A stretch of DNA of 34,329 nt from Planctomycetota bacterium (GTDB lineage: Bacteria; Planctomycetota; UBA1135; JADKAF01): NCBI GenBank assembly GCA_016793245.1, contig JAEUHW010000008.1, positions 1 through 34,329 on the forward strand, written 5' to 3'. Position numbers and translations under genes: made by a program. A model generated the notes under the pieces. It did not search any database, had not been told where the DNA came from, and saw only the letters and a program-made list of their open reading frames with translations. Of this stretch, positions 8,439-17,187 are shown in pieces (the first letter of the stretch is position 1; the number at the start of each line of letters is the position of its first letter).

Positions 8439-8858
8439 ATGGCGGACCCTCGGCATCTCCAGCTCGCGCGAACCGGCGCCGACGCGCTGCGCTCGCTCTC
8501 GAGCGGTCTCTGGCGACAGCGGGCCGATCTGTCTCGCGCCGATCTCCGCGGAGCCCTCCTGCGCGGCGCGGAGCTGCCCTTCGCCGATCTCCGCGGTGCG
8601 GACCTGCGCTGGGCGGATCTGCGCGAGGCGGATCTGCGTTGGGCGGACCTCGAGGGCGCCGACCTGCGCGAGGCGCAGCTCGACGGGGTTCGCGCCGAAG
8701 GGGCCTCGTTCGTCGACGCCGATCTCTCCGGCGCTTCGCTCGCGGGTGCGCTCTGCCCCCTCGCGGATCTGAGCGGAGCCAAGCTCGCCGGGGCGCGGCT
8801 GGTCGGCGCGGATCTGAGCGACGTCGACCTCAGCGGCGCGACCTTCCTCGGCGGGTGA
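8439..8858 (+). CDS. Pentapeptide-repeat protein
   Basis: The protein has 139 residues. From about residue 30 nearly the whole length is tandem A(D/N)LxX pentapeptides (RADLS, RADLR, GADLR, WADLR, EADLR, GADLR, DADLS, GAKLA, GADLS and so on), predicting a right-handed quadrilateral beta-helix of about five to six turns. No signal peptide or membrane segment is present. I chose the ATG at 8439 because the repeat domain follows shortly after and AGAGAGG lies immediately upstream, although that spacing is very short. The frame is open upstream to 8262 but that part is compositionally shadow-like. Pentapeptide proteins include gyrase-protecting DNA mimics (Qnr, MfpA), but most have no known role and no such assignment is made. 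Its end is 18 bases from the convergent nqrM end. Confidence 0.85.
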   Translation: MADPRHLQLARTGADALRSLSSGLWRQRADLSRADLRGALLRGAELPFADLRGADLRWADLREADLRWADLEGADLREAQLDGVRAEGASFVDADLSGASLAGALCPLADLSGAKLAGARLVGADLSDVDLSGATFLGG

Positions 8859-8876
8859 GCGCGAGGTTCGGAGAGG

Positions 8877-9101
8877 TCAGCGCGAGCCGGAGCTCGACTC
8901 GAGCGTTTCACCGCAAGGCTCGGTCTTCGTGCGCGGGTCCTCTCCGCAGATCTCGCAGAGCGGCCCGCTGCCGGTCCGATCGGCCAACGCGCTGAGCCCG
9001 CCGCAGCTCCCCTTCAGGGGTTTCCGCGCGAAGAGGACGCCGACGGCCATCAGGACGGTGAACGCGGCGAAGAAGGCCAAGGTGGCGAGGAAGGTGCCCA
9101 T
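8877..9101 (-). CDS. nqrM: Na+-NQR maturation protein NqrM (DUF539)
   Basis: The protein has 74 residues with one N-terminal membrane helix (about residues 3-24, FLATLAFFAAFTVLMAVGVLF) followed by a cysteine-bearing tail: GSCGGL (C33), LCEIC (C49, C52) and EPCG (C63). This matches NqrM, which is needed in Vibrio to deliver iron to the cysteine-ligated iron centre between NqrD and NqrE. It is the last gene of the nqr cluster. A longer open frame continues upstream but is a shadow of apbE. The start at 9101 (MGTFLATLAFF) is the natural family start. No strong Shine-Dalgarno is visible. Between apbE and this gene lies an inverted repeat (9138-9178). Confidence 0.93.
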   Translation of the reverse strand: MGTFLATLAFFAAFTVLMAVGVLFARKPLKGSCGGLSALADRTGSGPLCEICGEDPRTKTEPCGETLESSSGSR

Positions 9102-9137
9102 GGGAGGGAATCCGGATCGGTGGAGCGCCGCGCGATC

Positions 9138-9178
9138 CATTGCACAGTGGAGGTGCCTGGCAACTTTACTGTGCAGTG
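9138..9178. repeat. Inverted repeat between apbE and nqrM
   Basis: CATTGCACAGT (9138-9148) and ACTGTGCAGTG (9168-9178) are inverted copies with one mismatch, spaced by 19 bases, in the short gap after the apbE stop. It could be an mRNA hairpin or terminator that lowers nqrM expression, or an operator. It is more AT-rich than its surroundings. The function is unknown. Confidence 0.6.
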
Positions 9179-9184
9179 AGAGGG

Positions 9185-10252
9185 TCAGCGGACGGGTCGG
9201 CCGAAGCGATGATAGGCCGAGGTCGGCTTCTCTTCGAAGCCGCCATTCGCGCCGGGGAGGAGGAAGAGGGCGGCGATCTGCTCGCGCTCGGCGATCTCGA
9301 AGCCGCGCGCGGCGCCGAGGGCCATGAGCGCGGTGGCCCAGGCATCGGCCTCGGCGCAGGTCGAGGCGAAGACGCTCACCGAGGCCGGAGAGCTCGCGGC
9401 GGGACGACCGGTGCGGGGATCGAGAGTGTGCGCGAAGCGCTGGCCGCCGGATTCGAAGAAGTTCCGGTAGTTGCCCGAGGTCGCGACCGCGGCCTCTCGC
9501 AGCTCGACCAGGCGCTGCACGGCGCGCTCTCCCGAGCTCGGGCGTTCGATGCCGAGGCGCCACGGCTGGCCCTTCGTCTTCTCGCCGCGCGTGCGGACCT
9601 CGCCGCCGATCTCGACGAACCAGGCCGCGAAGCCGGCGGAATCGAGCTTCGCCGCCAAGCGATCCACCCCGTGGCCCTTCGCGATGGAGGAGAGGTCGAC
9701 CTTCAGGTCCGCGACGCTCTTCTTCAGAGCGGGCGGAGTGGCCCGCACCGCGAGCTTGGCTTGGCCGACGACCGCGAGCACCGCGGTGATCTCGGCGTCG
9801 CTCGGCACGGTGGTCCGTCCCTTGTTCGGCCCCGGCCCGAAGCCCCACAGCTCGACGAGGGGACCCACGGTCACGTCGTAGAGCCCGTCGCTCTTGGCGC
9901 CGATCTCGAGCGCCTGGGCGCAAATCTGCGCCAAGGGCGCGGAGACCGGCTGCCAATCCGTCGAGCTCGAGGCGTTGAAGCGCGCGAGCTCCGAGGTCTC
10001 GAGATAGGTCGACATCTCCGCGTTGACCTGATCGAGCTCGGCCTGCAGCGCCGCGTGCAGCGCGACGAGCTCGGCTTTCTCCAGGTGGCGATTCGCTTCC
10101 AGCGCGAGCTGCACGCTCCACGTGGTCCCCATGCTCTCGCCGCGCAGGAGCAGGAGCTCTTGCTCGGGACCCGAGCAGCTCGCGAGCAGCAGGGCGAGGA
10201 GCGCTGGGACTGCGGCGCCTCGACGCAGCTGCTGAGGTGCGGTGGAAAGCAC
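9185..10252 (-). CDS. apbE: FAD:protein FMN transferase ApbE, lipoprotein
   Basis: The enzyme attaches FMN covalently to threonine in S/T-G-A-T motifs of NqrB and NqrC, in the periplasm and with Mg2+. The product is about 355 residues if started at the GTG at 10252. That start gives an ideal lipoprotein signal, about 25 residues ending LLASC with Cys26. Starts at 10330 (ATG) or 10357 (GTG) are also in frame and would overlap nqrF, but give an overlong n-region. Family motifs are clear: MGTTWSVQL near the mature N-terminus, GLYDVTVGPL, VDLSSIAKGHGVD, EIGGEVRTRG, TSGNYRNFF, and the metal-binding HTLDPRTGRPA near the C-terminus. It lies directly after nqrF, whose complex it flavinylates. A perfect 19-bp hairpin (10251-10292) separates it from nqrF and touches this start codon. 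Confidence 0.95.
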   Translation of the reverse strand: MLSTAPQQLRRGAAVPALLALLLASCSGPEQELLLLRGESMGTTWSVQLALEANRHLEKAELVALHAALQAELDQVNAEMSTYLETSELARFNASSSTDWQPVSAPLAQICAQALEIGAKSDGLYDVTVGPLVELWGFGPGPNKGRTTVPSDAEITAVLAVVGQAKLAVRATPPALKKSVADLKVDLSSIAKGHGVDRLAAKLDSAGFAAWFVEIGGEVRTRGEKTKGQPWRLGIERPSSGERAVQRLVELREAAVATSGNYRNFFESGGQRFAHTLDPRTGRPAASSPASVSVFASTCAEADAWATALMALGAARGFEIAEREQIAALFLLPGANGGFEEKPTSAYHRFGRPVR

Positions 10253-10292
10253 GCGATCGATCGCGCGGCCGAAGCCGCGCGATCGATCGCGT
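10251..10292 (-). terminator. Perfect 19-bp hairpin with TTCG tetraloop between nqrF and apbE
   Basis: ACGCGATCGATCGCGCGGC (10251-10269) and its exact complement (10274-10292) flank CGAA. On the minus-strand transcript the loop is UUCG closed by C-G, the exceptionally stable tetraloop. The stem starts 22 bases after the nqrF stop (10314) and its far end overlaps the preferred apbE GTG by two bases. No T-tract follows, so it may be a partial terminator, an mRNA stabiliser for the nqr message, or a translational block on apbE. Confidence 0.8.
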
Positions 10293-10313
10293 GTGGGATG
10301 ACCGACGCTCTGG

Positions 10314-11537
10314 TTAGCTGCCGAAGTCATCGAAGGCGATGTTGTCCTTCTCGACACCGAGGGAGTCGAGCATCTTGAAGCAGGCCTGCAGCATCATGGG
10401 CGGGCCGCAGAGGTAGTACTCGATGTCCTCGGGCGCCGGGTGGTTCTTCAGGTAGTTCTCGAAGAGCACCTGGTGGATGAAGCCCTTGTAGCCGGTCCAG
10501 TTGTCCTCCGGCAGCGGCTCGGACAGCGCGATGTTGTACTTGAAGTTCGGGAACTCCGCTTCGATGCCGCGGAAGTGCTCGGTGTAGAAGAGCTCGCGCA
10601 GGGAGCGACCGCCGTACCAGTACGAGACCTTGCGGTTCGACTTCCGGTTCTTGAAGAGCTCGAAGATGTGGGAGCGGAGCGGGGCCATGCCGGCGCCGCC
10701 GCCGATGTAGATCATCTCGTTCTGCGTGTCCTTGATGAAGAACTCGCCGAAGGGACCCGAGATCGTGACCTTGTCGCCCTTCTTCAGGTTGAAGATGAAG
10801 GACGACATCTTGCCGGGCTCGACGTCGGGCAGGCGCGGCGGCGGCGTCGCGACGCGGACGTTCAGCATGATGATGCCTTTCTCGCCCGGGTAGTTCGCCA
10901 TCGAGTAGGCGCGGATCACCTGCTCGTCCGTCGTCGACTTGTAGCGCCAGAGGTTGAACTTGTCCCAGTCGTCGCGGAAGCGCTGCGGGACGTCGAAGTC
11001 CTTGTACTCGACGGTGCACGGCGGGCGCTCGATCTGGATGTAGCCGCCAGCCTTGAAGTCGACCGCCTCGCCGACGGGGAGCTCGAGCACGAGCTCCTTG
11101 ATGAAGGTCGCGACGTTGTCGTTCGAGCGGACGGTGCAATGCCACTTCCGCGAATCGAAGGCCTCGTGAGGCACTTCGATCTTCATGTTCTGCTTCACCG
11201 CCACCTGGCAAGAGAGGCGAGTGCCGCAGGCCGCGTCGCGCTTGTTGATGTGGTTCAGCTCGGTGGGGAGGATGTCGCCGCCGCCCTCGAAGACCTTCAC
11301 CTTGCACTGCGCGCAGGTGCCGCCGCCGCCGCAGGCGGACGAGACGAAGATGCCCTGGTCCGCGAGGACGTTCAGGAGCTTCCCGCCGGCGGAGACCTCC
11401 ACGGTCTTCTGATCGTTGATCAGGATCTTGACCGGGCCGCTCGCCACGAGCTTCGTGCGCGCCGCCAGAATCATCACCACGAGCGCCAGCACCACGACGG
11501 TGAACATCGCGACGCCGACGAAGATGTCGAAGATCAT
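10314..11537 (-). CDS. nqrF: Na+-translocating NADH:quinone reductase subunit F
   Basis: This is the NADH-oxidising entry subunit of Na+-NQR. The product is 407 residues with the ATG at 11537, matching the family length. An upstream GTG at 11567 falls within an intergenic hairpin and is rejected. AGAGGT lies about 9 bases upstream. It has one N-terminal membrane helix (about 4-26) and a ferredoxin-type 2Fe-2S domain with C69, C75, C78 and C110 ([17 protein letters not shown]). The FAD-binding motif is RAYSMANYP, and the ferredoxin-reductase NADH domain has [12 protein letters not shown] and [12 protein letters not shown] near the C-terminus. Electrons pass NADH to FAD to 2Fe-2S and then on to the NqrD/E iron site. 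It is the last structural gene of nqrA-F. Confidence 0.98.
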   Translation of the reverse strand: MIFDIFVGVAMFTVVVLALVVMILAARTKLVASGPVKILINDQKTVEVSAGGKLLNVLADQGIFVSSACGGGGTCAQCKVKVFEGGGDILPTELNHINKRDAACGTRLSCQVAVKQNMKIEVPHEAFDSRKWHCTVRSNDNVATFIKELVLELPVGEAVDFKAGGYIQIERPPCTVEYKDFDVPQRFRDDWDKFNLWRYKSTTDEQVIRAYSMANYPGEKGIIMLNVRVATPPPRLPDVEPGKMSSFIFNLKKGDKVTISGPFGEFFIKDTQNEMIYIGGGAGMAPLRSHIFELFKNRKSNRKVSYWYGGRSLRELFYTEHFRGIEAEFPNFKYNIALSEPLPEDNWTGYKGFIHQVLFENYLKNHPAPEDIEYYLCGPPMMLQACFKMLDSLGVEKDNIAFDDFGS

Positions 11538-11560
11538 CTGAAGTCGACCTCTAACGCGCT

Positions 11561-11580
11561 CCAACACCGTCAGGTGTTGG
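11561..11580. repeat. Hairpin in the nqrE-nqrF gap
   Basis: CCAACACC and GGTGTTGG form a perfect 8-bp stem with the 4-base loop GTCA, inside the 52-base gap between nqrE and nqrF. This is the only sizeable gap among nqrA-F. It lies just upstream of the nqrF ribosome binding site and may tune processing or translation of nqrF. Confidence 0.55.
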
Positions 11581-11589
11581 GCGGCGTAT

Positions 11590-12201
11590 TCACAGACTGA
11601 TTCCGCCGAAGAGCATGAAGGCCAGCGCCATCAGGCCCGCGGTGATGAAGGTGATGCCGAGGCCCTTCAGGCCGTCCGGCACGTCGCTGTACTTCAGCTT
11701 CTCGCGCACGCCGGCCAGGGCCACGATTGCGAGCGCCCAGCCCGCGCCGGAGCCGACGCCGTAGACCACGCTTTCGCCGAAGTTGTAGTCGCGCTCGACC
11801 ATGAGCAGCGTGCCGCCCAGGATCGCGCAGTTCACGGTGATGAGCGGGAGGAAGATCCCCAGCGCGTTGTAGAGCGTCGGCACGTAGCGATCGAGACCCA
11901 TCTCGAGGATCTGCACGATCGCCGCGACGATGCCGATGTAGGTGATGAGGCCCAAGAACGTCAGGTCCGACTTCTCGAGGCCCATCCAGGCCAGCGCGCC
12001 CGGCTTCAGGAGGTGATTGAAGACCAGGTTGTTCGCCGGGACCGTGATCGCCTGGACGAAGGTCACGGCGATGCCGAGCGACAGCGCGGTCTCCACCTTC
12101 TTCGACACGGCGAGGAAGGTGCACATCCCGAGGAAGAAGGCGAGGGCCATGTTCTCGATGAAGACCGACTTCACGAAGAGGCCCAGGTAGTGCTCGAGCA
12201 T
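11590..12201 (-). CDS. nqrE: Na+-NQR subunit E
   Basis: This is a 203-residue integral membrane protein with about six transmembrane segments. It contains the conserved [21 protein letters not shown] segment in its first helices and the paired VNCAILGG helix. The two cysteines (MCTF and VNCAI) correspond to the residues that, with two from NqrD, ligate the intramembrane iron centre. NqrE and NqrD are inverted-topology homologues, also related to RnfA/RnfE. The start at 12201 lies 4 bases after the nqrD stop. Confidence 0.98.
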   Translation of the reverse strand: MLEHYLGLFVKSVFIENMALAFFLGMCTFLAVSKKVETALSLGIAVTFVQAITVPANNLVFNHLLKPGALAWMGLEKSDLTFLGLITYIGIVAAIVQILEMGLDRYVPTLYNALGIFLPLITVNCAILGGTLLMVERDYNFGESVVYGVGSGAGWALAIVALAGVREKLKYSDVPDGLKGLGITFITAGLMALAFMLFGGISL

Positions 12202-12205
12202 CGGG

Positions 12206-12832
12206 CTAGCCCTCCTTCTCGACCTGGTTCGGGTACACGGTGCGCACGATCCAGATGAAGATCGCGATGAGGAAGAAGGCGCTCGGCGGCATCAGCATCA
12301 AGCCGTTCGGCACGTACCAGCCGCCCTCGGTGGCGGGCTGCAGGATCGAGTAGCCGAAGAGCTTCCCCGAGCCGGTGAGCTCGCGGACCACGGCGACCGA
12401 GATCAGCACCGCGCTATAGCCGAGGGTGTTGCCGATGCCGTCCAAGAACGACAACCCGACCGGGTTCTTCATCGCGAACGCCTCGGCGCGGCCCATCACG
12501 ATGCAGTTCGTGATGATGAGACCCACGAACACCGACATGCTCTTGTAGATGTCGTAGACGAAGGCCTTCAGCACCTGCTCGATCACGATCACGAGCGACG
12601 CGATCACCGTCATCTGCACGATGATGCGGATGCTGCTCGGGATGTGGGCTCGAATCGCCGCGACCGCCGCGTTGGAGAGCGCCACGGTGATGATCACCGA
12701 GATGCACATGACCAGCGTCGGTGCCATCTTCGAGGTCACCGCGAGCGCCGAGCAGATCCCGAGGACCTGCAGGGCGATCGGGTTGTTGCGGAAGATCGGC
12801 TGGACCAGGACTTCTTTCGTGTGCTTATCCAC
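12206..12832 (-). CDS. nqrD: Na+-NQR subunit D
   Basis: This is a 208-residue integral membrane protein with about six helices, homologous to RnfE. It has the family's [20 protein letters not shown] segment with a cysteine in the half-helix, and the second cysteine in [16 protein letters not shown]. Both are expected ligands of the NqrD/E iron centre. It ends with a charged tail (NQVEKEG). The start at 12832 overlaps the end of nqrC by 8 bases. Confidence 0.98.
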   Translation of the reverse strand: MDKHTKEVLVQPIFRNNPIALQVLGICSALAVTSKMAPTLVMCISVIITVALSNAAVAAIRAHIPSSIRIIVQMTVIASLVIVIEQVLKAFVYDIYKSMSVFVGLIITNCIVMGRAEAFAMKNPVGLSFLDGIGNTLGYSAVLISVAVVRELTGSGKLFGYSILQPATEGGWYVPNGLMLMPPSAFFLIAIFIWIVRTVYPNQVEKEG

Positions 12833-13616
12833 GTCGTGCCCCCTGCTCGCGGAGCTTCTCGAGGAACGGACCGTAGCCTTCGGGGCCCATCCAGTACTCG
12901 ATGGTCCCGTTCACGCCGTTGGTCGTGATCGTGGCGCCGCTCAGGCCGTCCGCCTGATGCTTCGCCTTCGGCGAGCCCGGTTGGACGCGCCCTTTCAGGA
13001 TCTTGAAGTCGTAGTTGCTCTGCTCGTCGAAGAGCTCCTTCCCCGGCCACTGCGCGCGCCAGAGCGGATTGTCGACTTCGCCGCCGAGGCCCGGGGTCTC
13101 GGCGTGCTTGTAGAAGACGAGGTTCTTCACGGTGCGGAGGTCGGACTCGAGCGCCAGGAACGCGTACATCGTCGACCAGAGGCCCTTGCCGTGGATCGGC
13201 AGGACCACGGTCTCGACGCCGCCGCTCGCGCTGCGCTTCACGTAGACCTTCATGCGCGTCGCGTGCGAGCGAATGCCGACCTTCGAGAGCTTCGCCGCGG
13301 GGACGCTGAACGTCGTCGCCGCGACCTTCTCCGCTTCGGCGGGATCGAAGGTCTTGGGATCGATGCCCTGCGCGATCTCGCCGGTCTTCAGCTCGATGAC
13401 CAACGTCTCCATCTGGCCGAAGAGCTGGTCCAGATCGTAGGAGCCGCTCTCGGGCAGCATGCCGGCAGCACCCAGGATGTTGCGCTTGATCTCCTTCACC
13501 GCGTTCTCTTCCTGGAGCGGGCGGAGGCCGAGGGCCGCCGTCGACACCAGGACGGAGCAGACGACGCAGAGCGCCGTGGCTACGAAGAGGACTTTGCCAG
13601 TGCGCTCATTGGACAT
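12825..13616 (-). CDS. nqrC: Na+-NQR subunit C, covalent FMN subunit
   Basis: The protein has 263 residues with an N-terminal membrane helix (about 8-30) and a periplasmic FMN-binding domain. The flavinylation motif DGLSGATIT places the phosphoester-linked FMN on about Thr229. Other conserved patches are KGLWSTM (about 144-150) and [11 protein letters not shown] (about 171-181). ApbE, encoded downstream, would attach the FMN. The start overlaps the nqrB end by 11 bases, implying translational coupling. Confidence 0.98.
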   Translation of the reverse strand: MSNERTGKVLFVATALCVVCSVLVSTAALGLRPLQEENAVKEIKRNILGAAGMLPESGSYDLDQLFGQMETLVIELKTGEIAQGIDPKTFDPAEAEKVAATTFSVPAAKLSKVGIRSHATRMKVYVKRSASGGVETVVLPIHGKGLWSTMYAFLALESDLRTVKNLVFYKHAETPGLGGEVDNPLWRAQWPGKELFDEQSNYDFKILKGRVQPGSPKAKHQADGLSGATITTNGVNGTIEYWMGPEGYGPFLEKLREQGARRG

Positions 13617-14820
13617 GACGCAGCATCCTCCGCTTGATGTTGGCCTTGATCACGAAGTGATCGATGGTGGGGGCGAAGACGTTGCCGAAGAGGATCGCGA
13701 GCATCACGCCTTCGGGGAACGCCGGGTTCACGACGCGGATCAAGATCGTCATCACGCCGATGAGCCCGCCGTAGAACCAGCGCCCGCGGTCGGTCATCGA
13801 CGCCGACACCGGATCGGTGGCCATGAAGACCAGGCCGAAGGCGAAGCCGCCCGAGACGAGGTGCCAATGCGGCGGCATGCCGAACATCGGGTTCGTGGAG
13901 CTGCCCATCGAATAGAAGAGCGAGGAGAGCGCCAGCGCGCCGATCAGCATGCCCGCCATCACCCGCCACGAGCCGACGCCCGTGAGGATCAGGAAGATCG
14001 CACCGAGGATGCAGGCGAAGGTCGAGGTCTCGCCCATGGAGCCTTGGATCGTGCCCCAGAACGCGGCGCTCCAGGTGACCCCGGTATCCGCGACGGCCTG
14101 CATGCCGCCGAGCTTCGCGGCGCCGAGCACGGTAGCGCCGGTGAAGCCATCCACCGCCGTCCATACCGCGTCACCGCTGATCTGGATCGGATAAGCGAAG
14201 TAGAGGAACGCGCGCGCGGTGAGCGCCGGGTTCAGGAAGTTCTTGCCGGTGCCGCCGAACACTTCCTTGCCGAAGACCACGCCGAAGGCGATGCCCACGG
14301 CGACCTGCCAGAGCGGGATGGTCGGCGGCAGCGTCAGCGGGAAGAGCATCCCGGTGACGAGGAAGCCCTCGTTGATCTCGTGGCCGCGGATCGTGGAGAA
14401 GATCATCTCGCACGTGCCGCCGACGATGTTGCAGACGAGGAAGATCGGGACGAAGTAGAGCGCGCCGTGCAGGACGCAGGCGAAGAGGCTCTCGGGCGAG
14501 AAGCCCACACCCAGCGCTTCCAACAGCGCGCCGCGCCAGCCTTCCGGAGCCGCGATGCCCATCTTGGCGAGCGCCAAGTTGGCTTGCAGGCCGGTGTTGT
14601 ACATCGCCATGAAGATGCACGGGATCAGGGCCCAGACGACCGTGATCATCATGCGTTTCAGGTCGATGCCGTCGCGCACGTGCGTCGGACCGGTGGTCAC
14701 CGTGTCCGGCGTGTAGGCGAAGGTGTCGATGGCCTCGTAGACCGGGTAGTACTTCTCCAGCTTGCCGCCCTTGTGGAACGGCTTACCCAGCTTGTCGAGG
14801 ACGTTGCGCAGGGCTTTCAT
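13606..14820 (-). CDS. nqrB: Na+-NQR subunit B, Na+ channel and FMN/riboflavin subunit
   Basis: The protein has 404 residues and about ten membrane segments, and is related to RnfD. The covalent FMN motif [10 protein letters not shown] gives Thr230, close to Thr236 of Vibrio NqrB. The conserved N-terminal [15 protein letters not shown] and the [22 protein letters not shown] segment are present. NqrB holds the Na+ path and the quinone-site region and receives ApbE-delivered FMN. It begins 6 bases after the nqrA stop. Confidence 0.98.
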   Translation of the reverse strand: MKALRNVLDKLGKPFHKGGKLEKYYPVYEAIDTFAYTPDTVTTGPTHVRDGIDLKRMMITVVWALIPCIFMAMYNTGLQANLALAKMGIAAPEGWRGALLEALGVGFSPESLFACVLHGALYFVPIFLVCNIVGGTCEMIFSTIRGHEINEGFLVTGMLFPLTLPPTIPLWQVAVGIAFGVVFGKEVFGGTGKNFLNPALTARAFLYFAYPIQISGDAVWTAVDGFTGATVLGAAKLGGMQAVADTGVTWSAAFWGTIQGSMGETSTFACILGAIFLILTGVGSWRVMAGMLIGALALSSLFYSMGSSTNPMFGMPPHWHLVSGGFAFGLVFMATDPVSASMTDRGRWFYGGLIGVMTILIRVVNPAFPEGVMLAILFGNVFAPTIDHFVIKANIKRRMLRHVQ

Positions 14821-14826
14821 CCGTGC

Positions 14827-16188
14827 CTAGCCGTCCTTCTCGATGGTGTTCAAGCATGCGCGCAAGAGCGGCGCGTAGTCGGTCTTGCCCGGGCAGACGT
14901 AGCTCAGCAGGCCGAGGTCTTCCTCGGCGAGCTCCAGAGCTCCGAGCCCTTGGGCCAAGTCGGTGTCGTTGGTCAGCAGAGCGCGCAGGAGCTGCGTCGG
15001 CAGGATGTCGAGCGGCATCACGCTCTCGAAGCTGCCGATCGGCACCATGGCGCGCGGGCTGCCGTTGGTGTTGGTGGTGAAGGCGAAGAGCTTCTTGCCG
15101 CGCTGCAGCGCCGAGGCGTACACGTTCTTCACCGAGAACTTGTCGCCGCCCGGCATGTGCCAGCCCAGGAACTCGCGATCGCGGCCCTCGCGCAGGATCG
15201 AGATCTGCAGCGCGTGGCGCGAGAGGAACCCGCTCAGGGCGGCGTCCTGCTCGGAGAGCGCGCGACCTTGCAGCACCGAGCCCACGATGCGGCGCACTTC
15301 GCCGGCGTTCGGGGCGACCTCGCTCGAGAGGAGCTCGAGGAGGTTCGCGCCGAGGCGCGTGCGCACGAGGCGCGGCTTCGCGGCGGCGGGGCCGGCGATC
15401 GAGACGACGCGCGTCGGATCGACCTTGCCGCTGCGCGCCAGACGCCCGATCGCGAGCGCGTCCTGGTAGTCGAGGTGCCAGACCGAGGACTGCGGGCCCG
15501 CCGGACGGAGGAAGTGGATGTGCGTGCCGACCAGGCCGGCGGGGTGCGGGCCCGCGAAGGTCGCGTGCTTCACCGCGTCGAGGTCGGTTCCGGGGATCGC
15601 CGCATTCGGCGCCGTGCAGAGATAGGTCTGTCCAGGGCAGAGCGAAGCGACGACGCGCAGACCGGCGACGAAGTCGGCGTCCTGCCCGCGCAGCACGACC
15701 GCGGGATCGGCCGCCAGCGGGTTCGTGTCCATCGCGTTGACGAAGATCGCCTTCGGCTCCGCGGTGATCGGCGGGATGCGCGAGAAGGGCCGCGTGCGGA
15801 AGCTGGTCCAGAGCCCCGAGCGCGAGAGGATCTCGCGCACCTTCGCCGCGTTCGGCTTCGGAGCATCGAGCTTCTCGAACGCGATCGCCTCGTCGCCATC
15901 GACGCGGATCACGACCGAGACCAGCACGCGCTTGTCGCCGCGGTTCACCGCGATGACCTCACCGCCGGCGGGCGAAGTGAAGTGCACGCCTTCGCGCTGC
16001 TTGTCCGAGAACAGGATCTGGCCGAGCTTCACGCGCTCGCCGGCCTGCACCGCCATCGTAGGCTTCAGGCCCAAGGTATCGGCCCCGAGGAGCGCGACCG
16101 TTCGCACGGCGGCTCCGACCTCGATCTCCTGGCGCGGCGCGCCCTGGATGGGCAAGTCGAGGCCCTTCTTCAACTCAAAGCGCAACAC
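14827..16188 (-). CDS. nqrA: Na+-NQR subunit A
   Basis: The protein has 453 residues, soluble, and similar to RnfC. Its N-terminus KKGLDLPIQGAP and the PTMAVQAGERVKLGQILFSDKQREGVHFTSPAGGEV barrel-sandwich segment are typical. The C-terminus ends with a short LLRACLNTIEKDG motif. The start is GTG at 16188, with GAAGGGGAA about 6 bases upstream as ribosome binding site. It is the first gene of the nqrABCDEF-apbE-nqrM run. About 150 bases separate it from a good -10/-35 pair. Confidence 0.98.
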   Translation of the reverse strand: MLRFELKKGLDLPIQGAPRQEIEVGAAVRTVALLGADTLGLKPTMAVQAGERVKLGQILFSDKQREGVHFTSPAGGEVIAVNRGDKRVLVSVVIRVDGDEAIAFEKLDAPKPNAAKVREILSRSGLWTSFRTRPFSRIPPITAEPKAIFVNAMDTNPLAADPAVVLRGQDADFVAGLRVVASLCPGQTYLCTAPNAAIPGTDLDAVKHATFAGPHPAGLVGTHIHFLRPAGPQSSVWHLDYQDALAIGRLARSGKVDPTRVVSIAGPAAAKPRLVRTRLGANLLELLSSEVAPNAGEVRRIVGSVLQGRALSEQDAALSGFLSRHALQISILREGRDREFLGWHMPGGDKFSVKNVYASALQRGKKLFAFTTNTNGSPRAMVPIGSFESVMPLDILPTQLLRALLTNDTDLAQGLGALELAEEDLGLLSYVCPGKTDYAPLLRACLNTIEKDG

Positions 16189-16336
16189 GGCGTTCCCCTT
16201 CCGAAGGAAGCGCGAGGCGCGAGCGCCGCGCGCGTACCACCAGCTCGCGGATGCGCGCCGCCGACCATCGCGCGCGCTTCACGAACCCCATCTCCGGGGC
16301 CGCGGTGGAGCCGCGTTCCCGAAAAATGAACGGGGG

Positions 16337-16365
16337 ATAATAGCGATCGACATCGCGCGACTGAA
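16337..16365 (-). promoter_or_regulatory. Promoter candidate for the nqr operon
   Basis: On the minus strand TATTAT (16342-16337) is five of six matches to the -10 consensus and stands out in a GC-rich region. TTCAGT (16365-16360) lies 17 bases upstream as a weak -35. Transcription would start near 16330, giving a leader of about 140 bases before nqrA. Confidence 0.5.
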
Positions 16366-16380
16366 GCTCCGGGACGGATT

Positions 16381-16410
16381 GCCGCACACTGCCGCACTTC
16401 GCCGCACGCC
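16381..16410. repeat. Three 10-bp tandem repeats upstream of the nqr promoter
   Basis: GCCGCACACT, GCCGCACTTC and GCCGCACGCC are contiguous 10-bp units sharing the GCCGCAC core. The 10-bp period places each core on the same face of the DNA helix. The array lies 16-45 bases upstream of the predicted nqr -35, a position typical of activator sites, and before the HAD gene stop at 16428. Confidence 0.7.
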
Positions 16411-16427
16411 GCGGTACGGCACGGGCA

Positions 16428-17015
16428 TCAGCGCGCGAACACTTCGGACCACGAGCGGATCGCGTGGTCGGCATGCGCGCGATGAGGGAACGCTCCGCTC
16501 TCATCGAAGTAGAGCGTGCGGATGCCCGCGGCTCGCCCGGCCTGGAGATCGAACAGATAGTCCCCCGCGATCAGCGCTTCTCGCGGAGGTGCCTCCCAGC
16601 GGCGGAGGAGGTGATTCACTCCATCTGGTGATGGTTTTGCGGCGGCGGCTTCGCGACCGAGCACCTCGCTCGGCGCGAAGAACGCGGCGATTCCGCACGC
16701 CTCGAGCGTGAGGCAGGCGTTGGCGTGGGTGTTGCGCGTGAGGATGCCGCGCCGCGCGCCGCGTCGCGCGAGCTCTGCCAGCAGCTCCGCGGCTCCGGGC
16801 TGCGGCCGCGCTCGCTCGGCGTGCCGGCGCTCCCAGAGCACGAGTCGCTGATGCCGTTCGGCGGCGATCTCGGCCGGCAGCTCGGACAGCGCCTCCAGGA
16901 TCCCTCGTCCGGCCGGCAGCTCGAGCTCCGCGCGCAGCTCGTCGAAGTCGTGGGTGGGCACGGTCAGCGTGCCGTCGAGGTCGAAGATCCAGAAGCGCAG
17001 CTCGAGCAGGTTCAT
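16428..17015 (-). CDS. HAD-superfamily phosphatase (phosphoglycolate phosphatase-like)
   Basis: The product is 195 residues from the ATG at 17015 (MNLLELRFW); an ATG at 17033 is an alternative, and the frame further upstream is shadow-like. All four HAD motifs are visible. Motif I is FDLDGT with nucleophile Asp12 and acid/base Asp14; motif II is the Thr in GILTRNT; motif III is the Lys in AAKPSPDG; motif IV is AGDYLFDLQAG. The helical cap between motifs I and II is about 70 residues. The family hydrolyses small phosphate esters; the substrate is unknown. It is transcribed in the same direction as nqr but separated from it by 239 bases with a separate promoter candidate. It is divergent from the B12-binding gene. 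Confidence 0.9.
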   Translation of the reverse strand: MNLLELRFWIFDLDGTLTVPTHDFDELRAELELPAGRGILEALSELPAEIAAERHQRLVLWERRHAERARPQPGAAELLAELARRGARRGILTRNTHANACLTLEACGIAAFFAPSEVLGREAAAAKPSPDGVNHLLRRWEAPPREALIAGDYLFDLQAGRAAGIRTLYFDESGAFPHRAHADHAIRSWSEVFAR

Positions 17016-17187
17016 CGCGGGACGCGGGGGCATGAGAGGGGCGTTCGTTCGCCGCGAGGGTCGGGGGATGCATCCGGCCTCTTTCATGAGATCGAAGGCG
17101 TCGGGCATGATCTTCGCCGGGAGCGCTCGGCCCCGTCCCGAGAGTTCTTTTGGCCTGCTCCATCCCCTCGCGACCCCCGATGCCGAG

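Noticed and set aside
13459..16329. 956-codon plus-strand open frame opposite nqrA-nqrC
   Set aside because: The composition is antisense-like (Arg, His, Glu, Asp rich) and the minus strand encodes unmistakable NqrA, NqrB and NqrC.
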